From Sympetrum striolatum (taxonomy: Eukaryota > Arthropoda > Insecta > Odonata > Libellulidae): a stretch of DNA of 64,000 nt. Below the pieces are notes generated by a model. It was given only the letters and a program-made list of their open reading frames with translations, made no database searches and had not been told where the DNA came from. Shown in pieces: positions 37,076 to 50,515 of the stretch; position 1 is the stretch's first letter, and each line of letters opens with the position of its first letter. The stretch is from NCBI GenBank assembly GCA_947579665.1, contig OX388350.1, forward strand, positions 2,232,001-2,296,000, read 5' to 3'. A program made the position numbers and the translations under genes.

Positions 37076-37723
37076 GATTCATTTAATACGACGATAAACA
37101 TTCATTTCACGTAAAGAATCAACAAACACTGGTGTTGCTATAAACAAAGCTTGGTTGTTGATGATGCGCTAGTGCTAACGAATTTGAATTTAAAGATATC
37201 GAGATTGGCCTTGACGACGGGTTGTTTAGAATATCAGATTCTCATAAAATTTTCGTATTTAACTTACTAATTCTCACAACTTCGAAGTGAAAGCAATATT
37301 CTACGACCAAAATAAAAAACTTTATTCTATTTCCTTTGTTTTGGTGTTAGTTTTTAGTTTCAAAGGACCTTTATTTCTAATTTAATTTTGTTAGAGAAAA
37401 GTTTCGTGCAAATAATAAAAATGTCTTCCCATGTATTTCTTATGGAAACTATTCGACTTTCTGGAGTCGAACCGAGTACAGTTGAGTCAACAAAAATTAG
37501 CCTATCATTTGCGCTAGGGAGACTTTTAATATTGTACAAATTTTGAAATTTTATAAATAATTAACTTTAGAGTTATAGCGTGAAATAGATTTTTGACCCC
37601 AACTGGGGACGAACTGGGGACAGCTAGGTGGATAAGAGGTAGCCTATGTCACTCCCCGGATGACAAATGACCATCATACCAAATTTCATCAAAATCGGTT
37701 GGATAGTTTTTGAGTGATGCTGT

Positions 37724-37724
37724 A

Positions 37725-37778
<54 letters not shown>
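37724..37778. repeat. (ACAG)n microsatellite in Helitron B2
   Basis: About thirteen ACAG units, equivalent to the tract in B1. Confidence 0.95.
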
Positions 37779-37779
<1 letters not shown>

Positions 37780-37981
37780 TGAAAATTTCTAAAACCTGTT
37801 TCGGACTCGGGAACAACCCCAGTATCTAGCAATACAACTTTTTTTGAAATCGGATCAATGTACAGACACGACCCCCTCTACAGATTTATTATATATATAG
37901 ATATAGATATAGATATGGATACATGAATGAATCCGGAGAAGCATCTATATATAATAGATATCCGGAGAAGCGTCTATATAT

Positions 37982-39083
37982 AACGAGTAAAATGTTGCTT
38001 GCATACTGCAAGCAGATCGACAACACTAATTTCATATCGGCATCATATCGGGACGGACATCAAAAGAAAAAAAAATTCAAAATATTCGTAGAATTCGCTG
38101 CAATTTAATCGCCTGGCAGCGAACCCCGGTCTTCCTGGTGTACTTACTATGCAGCAAAATAGAAGATTACCATATCAAACTATGTGTGAAAATTCAAGCA
38201 AAACTATTTGGTGCAACTACCTCAAACGACGTCCTACTATTCACATACACTCCTTATTTGAGAAATTATATTGTGCTCTGGCATCGAACCCAGGAACAGC
38301 ATGGTCTTATCTATTTTTTTTCTTAAACAAAGTGTTAATATACATCTTCCATCTAAGCAAGAGCTCCCTTACATATCGATAAATGCATAAAAAAATTATG
38401 AAAAGATACCCCATAGTATTATATATGGGGGATATTTTTACCGCCCGGCATCGAACCCGGGTCTTTCAGGCAATATTTTCTATGCAGCACAACAGAAAAA
38501 CACCATCTCTAACCGCGTATGCAAATTCAAGCAGAAATATTGGTTACAACTGCCTCAAATGACGTCCTACTTTTCCTTTATATTCCTTATGAGAGAAACG
38601 TTATTGTGCTCTGGCTTCGAACCCAGGAACAGTAAGGTCTTATGAAAATTTTTTTCTAAAACTTATTCGTACCATACACTTTCCGGCTAAGCACGAACAT
38701 CCTATCATTTCGATAAGTGCATCTAAAAAAATAATGAAAAACGGCTCCCATGTATTTTAAAGGGCAGATCTTTGCATCGTCCTAGCATCGAACCCAGGAT
38801 AACTTTTGTAAAAGTCATTGATGTTTTCGAAAGTCCAAGACCATAAATATAGGCACCTTGAGTTTTACTTCTCTACCTATCCGGAAAGTATTTTTTTTAA
38901 ATTCCCGAAAATCACGGCAATGCATTCAAACGGGAAAAATCGGGAATTTGGGGCCCTCTGGAATCGAACCTATGACACTGAGGATCAAAGTCTCTTTTTT
39001 CCTGGGGGTTTCACGTTATGGCCAATATGTCATAAAAATTTCAGATCAATGACGCTTGTAGTTTAGGCTGTGAATTTGTATCC
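37982..39083 (+). repeat. Six-box unit U9, class b
   Basis: Near-identical to U6, first box also GCGAACC. End A. Preceded by linker DNA, with GATATA repeats before it. Confidence 0.9.
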
Positions 39084-39138
39084 TATCTATCTATATAGGT
39101 ATATATATGAATGAATCCGGAGAAGCATCTATATCTAT

Positions 39139-40214
39139 TACGAGTAAAATGTAGCTTGCATACTGCAAGCAGATCGACAACACTAATTTCATATCGGCAT
39201 TATATCGGGACCGTCCTCAAAAGAAAAAAAAAGGATTTAATTTTTTTTTTAAATTCGCTGAAATGTCATAGTCTGGCATCGAACCCGGGTCTTACTGAAA
39301 ACCTACTATGAAAAACAATAGAAAATCACCATCTCTAACTATGTGTGAAAATTCAAGCAGAAATATTGGCTACAACTGCCTCAAAAGACGCTCTAATGTT
39401 CACGATTGTAAATGGCTCTCGGGACTCGAACCAAGGACGATCTTGGAAATTTAAAAAATGTTTCTGAAAGTTATTATTGATTTCAATCTATATGCCAAAT
39501 TTCAAGTTTCTATATTATTGGGAAAGGTTTCAAAATAATTCCTAAAATTCGGATCAACTTCTGATTGCAGAGACACCTGGTGTCGAACCCAGGACACATT
39601 GATAGCTATGAATGCATAGTTTGATTTGTTTAGACTGGTTCTTCCATCATGCTAAGTTTTAAGTCGATAGCATGCCGGGAAGTACCTAAAACTTGTTTCC
39701 GTTATCTCCATAAGAAATGCATTGAGGAATGTAAATGGCCCTCTGGGATCGAACCAAGGAACATCAGGGTAAGCATAAAAATCGATTATGAAATATATTT
39801 ATGATATCCAACCCCATACCGAATTTCAAGTTTCCATGCCATCGGGAAAGGGTCCAAAAAAAATCTTAAAAATCGCCACAATACATTTTAAACGGCAGAT
39901 TTTTGCATCGACCTAGCATCGAACCCAGATTATTTTCCGTAAAACTCATTTATGTTTTCGATAGATCATGACCATATATAAAGGCTCCCTGAGTTTTGAT
40001 TCTCTACCTATCCGGGAAGTATTTTTTTTTAATTCCCGAAAATCAAAGCAATGCATTTAAACGGGAAAAATCGGGACTTTGGAGCCCCCTGGAATCGAAC
40101 CCATGACACTGAGGATCAAAATCGCAATTTTTCTGGAGGTTATACGTTATGGCCAATATGTCGTAAAAATTTCAGCTCAATCACTCTTGTGGTTTAGGCT
40201 GTGAGTTTGTATCC
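39139..40214 (+). repeat. Six-box unit U10, class a
   Basis: Near-identical to U14, sharing the variant TCTCGGGACTCGAACC in module 2. End A. Confidence 0.9.
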
Positions 40215-40224
40215 TCTCTATATA

Positions 40225-40320
40225 TATATATATATGGATACATGAATGAATCCGGAGAAGCATCTATATATAATAGATATATAGATGCTTCTCCGGATTC
40301 ATTCATGTATCCATATATAT
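40225..40320. repeat. Perfect palindromic linker
   Basis: GGATACATGAATGAATCCGG AGAAGCATCTATATA and its exact reverse complement face each other across TAATAGA, extended by TA runs. Arms are about 40 bp. Confidence 0.92.
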
Positions 40321-40321
40321 A

Positions 40322-41399
40322 TACGAGTAAAATGTTGCTTGCATACTGCAAGCAGATCGACAACACTATTTTCATGTCGGCATCATATCGGGACGGTCCT
40401 CATAAGAAAAAAAAAAGGATTTATATTTTTCTTAAAATTCGCTGAAATTCCATCGTCTGGCATCGAACCCTGGTCTTTACTATGAACTTACTATGCAGCA
40501 CAATAGAACAACACCATCTCTAATTACGTGTGAAAATTCAAGCAGAAATATCGGCTACAACTGCGTCAAAAGACGATCTAATTTTCACGAATTTAAATGG
40601 CTCTCTGGATTCGAACCAAGGACGATCATGGAAATCTAAAAACTGTTTCTGAAAGTTATTTGTGATCTATATCTATATGCCGAATTTGAAGTTTCTATAT
40701 TATTGGCAAAGGTTTCAAAATAACTCCTAAAAATCGGATCAACTTCTAATTGCAGAGACCCCTGGTTTCGAACCCAGGACTTATTGATAGCTGTGAATGC
40801 ACTGTTTGATTTGTATGGACTTGATCTTTCTATACACAAAGTGTGAAGTCGATATCGAGCCTGAAAGTACCTAAAATGTGTTTCCGTAATCTCCATAAGA
40901 AATACATTGAGGAATGTAAATGGCCCTCTGGGATCGAACCAACGACCATTAGCGAATATGTAAAATTTGATTATGAAATAAATTTATGATCTCTAACTCC
41001 ATGCCGAATTTCAGGTTTCCATGCCATCGGGAAGGGGTCCAAAAAAAATCTTAAAAATCGCCACAATGCATTTTAAACGGCCGATTTTTGCCTCGACCTA
41101 GCATCGAACCCAGGATATTTTTAGTAAAAATCATTTATGGTTTCGATAGATCATGACCATATATATCGGCTCCTTGAGTTTCAAGTCTCTACCTATCCGG
41201 CAATTATTTTTTAAAAATTCCCGAAAATCAAAGCAATGCATTTAAACGGGAAAAATCGGGACTTTGGGGCCCTCTGGAATCGAACCCATGACACTGAGGT
41301 CCAAAATAGCAATTTTTCTGGTGGTTACACGTTATGGCCAATATGTCGTAAAAATTTCAAGTCAATGACGCTTGTGGTTTGGCCTGTGAGTTTGTATCC
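40322..41399 (+). repeat. Six-box unit U11, class a
   Basis: Six boxes, head variant ATGTTGC, end A with GGTTTGGCCTGTGAG. Confidence 0.9.
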
Positions 41400-41484
41400 T
41401 CTCTCTATATATATATATATATATAGATGCTTCTCCGGATTCATTCATATATCATATATTCATATATATATATATATATATATA

Positions 41485-42561
41485 TACGAGTAAAATGTTG
41501 CTTGCATACTGCAAGCAGATCGACAACACTATTTTCATGTCGGCATCATACCGGGACGGCCATCAAAAGAAAAAAATGGATTGAAATTTTTGTTAAAATT
41601 TGGTGTAATTCCATCCTCTGGCATCGAACATGGTCTTTACTGTGAACTTACTATGCAGCACAATAGAACATCACCATCTCTAACTATGTGTGAAAATTCA
41701 AGCAGAAATATGGGCTACAACTGCCTCAAAAGACGTTCTAATTTTCACGAATTTAAATGGCTCTCTGGATTCGAACCAAGGACGATCTTGCAATTATTAA
41801 AAATGTTTCTGAAAGTTATTTTTGATCTCTATCTATACGCAGAATTTGAAGTTTCTATTTTATTGGCAAAGGTTTCAAAATAATTCCTAAAAATCGGTTC
41901 AACTTCTGATTGCGGAGACACCTGGTGTCGAACCCAGGACACATTGATAGCTGTGAATGTTAATTTTGATTTGTATGGACTTAAACTTTCTATATGCAAC
42001 GTTTGAAGTCGATAGCATGCCGGAAAGTACCTAAAATTTGTTTCCGTTATCTCCGTAAGAAATGCATTGAGGAATTTAAATGTCCCTCTGGGATCGAACC
42101 AAGGACCATCAGCGAATATGTAAAATTTGATTATGATATATTTTTATGGTATACAACCTCATACCGAATTTCAAGTTTCTATGCCATCGGAAAAGGGTCC
42201 AAAAAAAATCTTAAAAAACGACACAATGCATTTTAAACGGCCGATTTTTGCCCCGACCTAGCATCGAACTAAGGATAATATTCGTAGATGTCTTTATGGT
42301 TTCCTTTAGATATGAACGGCATCTAGCGATCCCTCGAATTTCAACTCTCTCCTCTTCCGGGAAAGGCAGCAAAAACATTTTCGAAAATCCCCGCCATGTA
42401 TCCTTATGGAGAAAATCGGGACTTTGGGGCCTTCTGGAATCGAACCCATGACACCGAGGTTGAATGTCGGCTTTTTCCTGGAGGTTACACGTTATGGCCA
42501 ATAAGTGGTAAAAATTTCAAGTCGTTGGCACTTGTGGAACATGGTAAAACTTTTGATCCCC
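41485..42561 (+). repeat. Six-box unit U12, class a, tail 2, end B
   Basis: The first box is altered (TCGAACATGG). Modules 5-6 are of the alternative type; the end is TTTTGATCCCC. Faces U13 tail to tail. Confidence 0.9.
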
Positions 42562-42617
42562 TATATATATCTATTATATATAGATGCTTCTCCGGATTCA
42601 TTCATGGATATACCTAT

Positions 42618-42619
<2 letters not shown>

Positions 42620-42656
<37 letters not shown>
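42620..42656. repeat. (GATA)n microsatellite
   Basis: About nine GATA units directly abutting the U13 tail. Equivalent TATC tracts follow most end A tails. Confidence 0.95.
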
Positions 42657-42657
<1 letters not shown>

Positions 42658-43734
42658 GATACTAATTCACAGCCTAAACCATAAGTGGCATTAAATTGAA
42701 ATTTTTACGACGTATTGGCCATAACGTGTAACCGCCAGAAAAATTGCGATTTTGAACCTCGGTGTCATGGGTTCGATTCCAGAAGGCCCCAAAGTCGCGA
42801 TTTTCTCCATAAGGATACATGGCGGGGATTTTCGAAAATTTTTTTGAGGCACTTCCCATAAAAGGAGAGATTTGAAATTCAAGGGATCGCTAGAAGCCGT
42901 GCAAATCCAACGTAAATCAGAAAGACATCGCCGAATATGGTCCATGGTTCGATGCTAGGTCGGGGCAAAAATCGGCCGTTTAAAATGCATTGCAGCGATT
43001 TTGAAAAATTGTTTTGGGTCCTTTCCCGATAACATGGATACTTGAAACTCGGTATGAGGTTAGATACTATAAAAATATAACATAATCAAATTTTATATAT
43101 TCGCTGATGGTCCTTGGTTCGATCCCAGAGGGCCATTTACATTCCTCAATGCATTTCTTACGGAGATAACGGAAACAAATTTTAGGTACTTCCCGGCATG
43201 ATATCGATTTCAAACTTTGCATATAGAAAGATCAAGTCCATAAAAATTAAACAGTGCATTCACAGCTATCAATGTGTCCTGGGTTCGACACCAGGTGTCT
43301 CTGCAATCAGAAGTTGATCCGATTTTTAGGAATTATTTTGAAACCTTTGCCAATAATATAGAAACATCAAATTCGGCATATAGATAGAGATCATAAATAA
43401 CTTTCAGAAACATGTTTTAGATTTCCAAGATCGTCCTTGGTTCGAATTCAGAGAGCCATTTACATTACTGAAAGTTAGAACGTCTTTTGAGGCAGTTGTA
43501 GCCAATATTTCTGCTTGAATTTTCACACATAGTTAGGGATGGTGATCTTCTATTTTATTTCATAGTAGGTTTACCAGTAAGACCCGGGTTCAATGCCAGA
43601 CGATGAAATTTCAGCGAATTTTAAGAATTTTTTCAATTCTTTTTTTTTTCTTTTGTGAACCGTCCCGTTATAATGCCGATTTTATATTATTGTTGTCAAT
43701 CTGCTTGCAGTATGCAAGCTACATTTTACTCGTA
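42657..43734 (-). repeat. Six-box unit U13, class a, minus
   Basis: End A at 42657, head hairpin at about 43703-43719. Head to head with U14, forming a palindrome of about 2.15 kb centred near 43737. Confidence 0.9.
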
Positions 43735-43740
43735 TATATA

Positions 43741-44815
43741 TACGAGTAAAATGTAGCTTGCATACTGCAAGCAGATCGGCAATACTAATTTTACATCGGC
43801 ATAATATCGGGACGGTCCTCATAAGAAAAAAAAAGGATTTAATTTTTCTTAAAATTCGCTGAAATTTCATCGTCTGGCATCAAACCCGTGTCTTACTGGT
43901 GAACCTACTATGAAGCACAATAGAAGATCACCATCTCTAACTATGTGTGAAAATTCAAGCAGAAATATTGGCTACAACTGCCTCAAAAGACGCTCTAATG
44001 TTCACGATTGTAAATGGCTCTCGGGACTCGAACCAAGGACGATCTTGGAAATTTAAAAAATGTTTCTGAAATTTATTATTGATCTCAAACTATATGCAAA
44101 ATTTCAAGTTTCTATATTATTGGGAAAGGTTTCAAAATAATTCCTAAAATTCGGATCAACTTCTGATTGCAGAGACACCTGGTGTCGAACCCAGGACACA
44201 TTGATAGCTATGAATGCATAGTTTGATTTGTTTAGACTGGTTCTTCCATCATGCTAAGTTTTAAGTCGATAGCATGCAGGGAAGTACCTAAAACTTGTTT
44301 CCGTTATCTCCATAAGAAATGCATTGAGGAATGTAAATGGCCCTCTGGGATCGAACCAAGGTACATCAGGGAAAACATAAAAATCGATTATGAAATATAT
44401 TTATGATATCCAACCCCATACCGAATTTCAAGTTTCCATGCCATCGGGAAAGGGTCCAAAAAAATCTTAAAAATCGCCACAATACATTTTAAACGGCAGA
44501 TTTTTGCATCGACCTAGCATCGAACCCAGGTTATTTTCCGTAAAACTCATTTATGTTTTCGATAGATCATGTTCATATATAAAGGCTCCCCGAGTTTTGA
44601 TTCTCTACCTATTCCGGAAGTATTTTTTTTTAATTCCCGAAAATCAAAGCAATGCATTTAAACGGGAAAAATCGGGACTTTGGAACCCCCTGGAATCGAA
44701 CCCATGAAACTGAGGATCAAAATCGCAATTTTTCTGGAGGTTATACGTTATGGCCAATATGTTGTAAAAATTTCAGCTCAATCACTCTTGTGGTTTAGGC
44801 TGTGAGTTTGTATCC
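43741..44815 (+). repeat. Six-box unit U14, class a
   Basis: Close copy of U10. The head begins 7 bp from the U13 head, through TATATA. Confidence 0.9.
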
Positions 44816-44879
44816 TCTCTCTATATCTATCTATTATATATAGATGCTTCTCCGGATTCATTCATAAATCTATCTATTA

Positions 44880-45954
44880 TACGAGTAAAATGTAGCTTGC
44901 ATACTGCAAGCAGATCGGCAATACTAATTTCATATCGGCATCATATCGGGACTGTCCACAAAAGAAAAAAAAGGATTGAATTTTTCTTAAAATTCGCTGA
45001 AGTTTCATCATCTGTCATCAAACCTGGGTCTTACTGGTGAACCTACTATGCAGCACAACAGAAGATCACCATCTCTTACAATGTGTGAAAATTCAAGCAG
45101 AAATATTTGCTGCAACTGCATGAAACGACGTCCTACTTTTCACGAATGTAGATGGCTCTCTGGATTCGAACCAAGGATTATTTAGGAAATCTAAAACATG
45201 ATTTTGAAATGTATCTTTGTTCTCTATCTATCTGCCTAATTTCATGTTTAAATATTATTGGGAAGGGGTTTAAATTAATTCTTAATTATAGGATAATTTA
45301 CTGATTGTAGAGACGCCTGGTGTCGAACCCAGGAAATATTCTTAGCTGTGAATGCATAGTATGATTTATTAGGACGTAATCTTCTTTCATGCAAAGTTTG
45401 AAGTCGATATCATGCCGGAAAGTACCGAAAACCCTTTTCTGTTATCTCCATAAGAAATGCATTGAGGAATGTAAATGGCTCTCTGGGATCGAACCAAGGA
45501 CTATCAGCGAATGTAAAAAATTTGATTATTAAATATATTTATGATATCTGAACCCATGCCGAATTTCAAGTTTCCATGCTATCGGGAAGGGGTCCAAAAA
45601 AAATCTTAAAAATCGCCATAATGTATTTTAAACGGCCGATTTTTGCATCGACCTAGCATCGAACCCAGGATATTTTCAGTAAAACTCATTTATGTTTTCG
45701 ATAGACCATGACCATATATATAGGCTCCTTGAGTTTAAAGTCCCTACCTATCCGGGAAGTATTTTTTAAAAATTCCCAAAAATCAAAGCAATGCATTTAA
45801 ACGGGAAAAATCGGGACTTTGGGGCCCTCTGGAATCGAACCCATGACACTGAGGTACAAAATCGCAATTTTTCTGGCGGTTACACGTTATGGCCAATATG
45901 TCGTAAAAATTTCAAGTCAATGACGCTTGTGGTTTGGCCTGTGAGTTTGTATCC
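44880..45954 (+). repeat. Six-box unit U15, class a
   Basis: Six boxes, the first TCAAACC. Modules 2-3 are closest to U4/U30 (TAGAGACGCCTGGTG). End A. Confidence 0.9.
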
Positions 45955-46018
45955 TCTCTATCTATTATATATAGATGCTTCTCCGGATTCATTCATATAT
46001 CATATATATATATATATA

Positions 46019-47127
46019 TACGAGTAAAATGTAGCTTGCATACTGCAAGCAGATCGACAACACTATTTTCATGTCGGCATCATATCGGGAAGGCCGTCAA
46101 AAGAAAAAAAAAATGGATTGAATATATTCTGATTATTCGCTGCAATTTATTCGTCCGGCATCGAACCCGGGTCTCCCTGGTGATACTTACTATGCAGCAC
46201 AATAGAAGATCACCATCTCTATCTATCTGTGAAAATTCATGCAGAAATATTACCTGTAACTGCCTCAAACGACGTCCTACTTTTTCCTTATTTTTCTTAT
46301 GAGAGAAATGTTAATGTGCTCTGGCATCGAACCCAGGAATAGTTCGGTCTTCTGAAAACTGTTTTCTAAAACCAGTTATATCCATACATCTTCCAGCAAA
46401 GCACGAACTTCCTATCATTTCGATAAGTGCATCAAAAAAATAATGAAATACTAATCGTATGTATTTTAAACGGGAGACATATTTACCGCCCGGCATCGAA
46501 CCCGGGTCTTACTGGTAAAACTTCGGATGCAACATAATAGAAGATATTAATCTTTAACTATGTGCGAAAATTCAAGCAGATATATTGGCTGCAACTGCCT
46601 CAATCGAAGACTTACTTTTCCCTTATATTCCTTATGAGAGAAATGTTAATGTGCTCTGGCATCGAACCCTTGAATAGTACGGTCTTATGAACATTTTTTT
46701 CTTAAACTTATTCTTACCTTACACTTTCCGGCTAAGCACGAACTTCCTATTTTTTCGAGAAGTGCATCAAAAAAATATTGAAAAACAGCTCCCATGTATT
46801 TTAAAGGGCAGATCTTTGCATCGTCCTAGCATCGAACCCAGGATATTTTTTGTGAAAGTCATTGATGTTTTCGAAAGTCCAAGACCATAAATATAGGCAC
46901 CTTGAGTTTTACTTCTCTACCTATCCGGAAAGTATTTTTTTTAAATTCCCGAAAATCACGGCAATGCATTCAAACGGGAAAAATCGGGACTTTGGGGCCC
47001 TCTGGAATCGAACCTATGACACTGAGAATCAAAGTCTCTTTTTTCCTGGGGGTTATACGTTATGGCCAATATGTCATAAAAATTTCAAGTCAATGACGCT
47101 TGTGGTTTAGCCTGTGAATTTGTATCC
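46019..47127 (+). repeat. Six-box unit U16, class b
   Basis: Class b with its own substitutions (CAATCGAAGACTTAC in module 4). End A, tail to tail with U17. Confidence 0.9.
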
Positions 47128-47195
47128 TATCTATATAGCTATATATATGAATGAATCCGGAGAAGCATCTATATATATATATATATATATAGAGA

Positions 47196-48270
47196 GGATA
47201 CAAAGTCACAGGCCAAACCACTAGCGTCAATGGCTTGACATTTTTACGACATATTGGCCATAACGTATAACCTCCAGAAAAATTGCGATTTTGAACCTCA
47301 GTGTCATGGGTTTGATTCCAGAGGGCCCCAAAGTCCCGATTTTTCCCGTTTAAATGCATTGCTTAGATTTTCGGGAATTAAAAAAAAATACTTCACGGAT
47401 AGGTAGGGACTAAAAACTCAAGGAGCTTTTATATATGGTCATGGTCTATCGAAAACATTAATGAGTTTTACGGAAAATAACCTGGGTTCGATGCTAGGTC
47501 GATGCAAAAATCTGCCGTTTAAAATGCATGGTGGCGATTTTTAAGATTTTTTTTGGACCCTTTCCCGATGGCATGGAATATTGAAATTCGGCATGGGTTT
47601 AGATGTCATAAATATATTTCATAATCGATTTTTATGTTTTCCCTGATGTTCCTTGGTTCGATCCCAGGGGGCCATTTACATTCCTCAATGCATTTCTTAT
47701 GGAGATAAAAGAAAAACGTTTTAGGTACTTCCCGGCATGATATCGACTTCAAACTTTGTATGAAATACGATGAAGTCTTAATAAATCATACTGTTCATTC
47801 ACAGCTACCAATATGTCCTGGGTTCGACACCAGGCGTCTCTACAATCAGTAAAATATCCGATATTTAAGAATTAATTTAAACCCCTTCCCAATAATATTA
47901 AAACATGTAATTAGGCATATAGATAGAGAGCATAGAGACATTTTAAAAAAATTTTTAGATTTCCTAGATCGTCCTTGGTTCGAATCCAGAGAGCCATTTA
48001 CATTATTGAAAAGAAGGACGTCGTTTGAGGCAGTTACAGCCAATATTTCTGCTTGAATTTTCACACATAGTAAAAGATGGTGATTTTCTGTTGTGCTGCA
48101 TAATACGTTCACCAGGAAGGCCTTGGTTCGATGCCAGACGATTAATTTGCAGCGAATTTTAAGAATATTTTCAATCCCTTTTTTTTCTTTGAGGGCCGTC
48201 CCGATATGATGCCGACATGAAATTAGTGTTGTCGATCTGCTTGCAGTATGCAAGCAACATTTTACTCGTA
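47196..48270 (-). repeat. Six-box unit U17, class a, minus
   Basis: End A at 47196, head at 48270. Six boxes, read as GGTTCGA on the plus strand. Confidence 0.9.
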
Positions 48271-48292
48271 TAGCCATATAGCTATATAGATA

Positions 48293-49402
48293 GGATACAA
48301 ATTCACAGGCTAAACTACAAGGGTCATTGCCTTGAAATTTTTATGAAGTATTGGCCATAACGTGAAACCCCCAGGAAAAAAGCGACTTTGATCCTCAGAG
48401 TCATAGGTTCGATTCCAGAGGGCTCCAAAGTCCCGATTTTTCCCGTTTAAATGCATTGCCGTGATTTTCGGGAATTTAAAAAAAATACTTTCCGGATAGG
48501 TAGAGAAATAAAACTCAAGGTGCCTATACTTATGGTCTTGGACTTTCGAAAACATCAATGACCTTTACAAAAAATATCCTTGGTTCGATGCTAGGACGAT
48601 GCAAAGATCTGCCCTTTAAAATACATGGGAGCTGTTTTTCATTATTTTTTTTTGATGCACTTCTCGAAATAATAAGAAGTTCGTGCTTAGCCGGAAAGTG
48701 TGAGGTAAGAATTGGTTTAAGAAAAAAATTTTCATAAGACCGTACTATTCCTGGGTTCAATGCCAGAGCACATTAACATTTCTCTCATAAGGAATATAAG
48801 GGAAAAGTAAGACTTCGATTGAGGCAGTTGCAACCAATATATCTGCTTGAATTTTCGCACATAGTTAAAGATTAATATCTTCTATTATGATGCATAGGAA
48901 GTATTACCAGAAAGATCCGGGTTCGATGATGGGCGGCAAATATGTCTCCCGTTTAAAATACATTGGTTAAGTATTTCAGTATTTTTTTGATGAACTTATC
49001 AAAATGATAGGAAGTTCGTACTCGGCTGGAAGATGTATGAGAAGAATCGGTTTTAGAAAAAAATTTAGATAACACCGTACTATTCCTGGGTTCGATGCCA
49101 GAGCACATTAGCATTTCTCTCATAAGGAATATAAGTGAAACGTAGGACGTCGTTTGAGGCAGTTGCAGTTAATTTTTCTACTTGAATTTTCACACATAGT
49201 TACAGATGGTAATCTTCTATAGTGCTGCAAAGTAAGTATGACCGGGAAGTCCTGGGTTCGATGCCAGACGAACAAATTGCAGCGGAAATTAAGAATATTT
49301 TCCATCCATTTTTTTTTCTTTTGAGGACTCACTCTATGTGATGCCGACAAAAAACTTTTGTTATCGATGTGCTTGCAGTATGCAAGCAACATTTTACTCG
49401 TA
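48293..49402 (-). repeat. Six-box unit U18, class b, minus
   Basis: Shares CGATTGAGGCAG with U16, so the two derive from a common class b variant. Head to head with U19. Confidence 0.9.
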
Positions 49403-49412
49403 CCTATATATA

Positions 49413-50490
49413 TACGAGTTAAATGTTGCTTGCATACTGCAAGCAGATCGACAACACTAATTTCATGGCGGCATCATATCGGGACGGCCCTCAAAAGAAA
49501 AAAAATGGATTAAAAATAATCTTAGAATTCGCTTCAATTTAATCGTCTGGCATCGAACCCGGGTCTTCTTGGTGAACTTACTATGCAGCACAACAGACGA
49601 TCACCATCTCTAATTATGTGTGAAAATTCAAGGCGAAATATTGACTGCAACTGCCTCAAACGACGTTCTACTTTTCACGAATGTAAATGGCTTTCTGGAT
49701 TCGAACCAAGGACGATCTTGGAAATCTAAAATATGTTTCTGAAAGTTATTTATGATCTCTATCAATATGCCGAATTTCAAGTTTCTATATTATTGGCAAA
49801 GGTTTCAAAATAATTCCTAAAAATCGGATCAACTTCTGATTGCAGAGACACCTGGTGTCGAACCCAGGACACATTGATAGCTGTGAATGCACTGTTTGAT
49901 TTGTATGTACTTGATCTTTCTATACGAAAGTTTGAAGTCGATATCGTGCCGGGAAGTACCTCAATTTTGCTTGCGTTATCTCCGTAAGAAATGCATTGAG
50001 AAGTTCAAATGGCCCCCTGGGATCGAACCAAGGACCATCAGCGAACATGTAAAATTCGATTATGAAATATATTCATGATGTCCATGCACGTGCCGAGTTT
50101 TGCGTATCCATGTTATCGGGAAAGAATAAAAAAAAAATCTTCAAAATCGCCGCAATGCATTTTAAACGGCCGATTTTTGCCCCGACCTAGAATCGAACCA
50201 CGGACAATATTCGAAAATGTCTTTTTGGTTTTCGTTGGATATCTACGGCATCTAGCGATCCCTCGAATTTCAACTCTCTACTTGTCCGGGAAGTGCATCA
50301 AAAAAATTTTCGAAAATCCTCACCATGTATCCTTATGGAGAAAATCGGGACTTTGGGGCCTTCTGGAATCGAACCCATGACACTGAGATACAAAGTCGGA
50401 TTTTTTCTAGAGGTTTCACGTCATGGCGAATACGTCGTAAAAATTTCAAGTCTGTGGCATTTGTGGAACATGGTTAGACTTTTGATCCCT
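49413..50490 (+). repeat. Six-box unit U19, class a, tail 2, end B
   Basis: Head slightly diverged (GAGTTAAATG). The end is TTTTGATCCCT, followed by ATGAATGAATGAG. Confidence 0.88.
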
Positions 50491-50515
50491 AATGAATGAA
50501 TGAGTGTATCTATTA

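Larger units (their letters stand above)
34726..37884 (-). mobile_element. Non-autonomous Helitron B2, tandem copy of B1
   Basis: Same ends, internal duplication, SINE and (ACAG)n as B1, with scattered substitutions and small indels. Its CTAG end (34729-34726) lies 11 bp from the B1 5' end. The spacer TTTATTATATA also follows its own 5' end at 37885, so the pair looks like a head-to-tail duplication of a 3.165-kb unit. Confidence 0.85.

Noticed and set aside
47846..48277. 143-codon open frame, and many 60-125-codon frames between 24 and 64 kb
   Set aside because: They are translations of the six-box repeat (for example SGIEPMTLR, GIEPRTIS, LASNPGL come from the TCGAACC box). They occur in different frames and on both strands, and are broken in sister copies.
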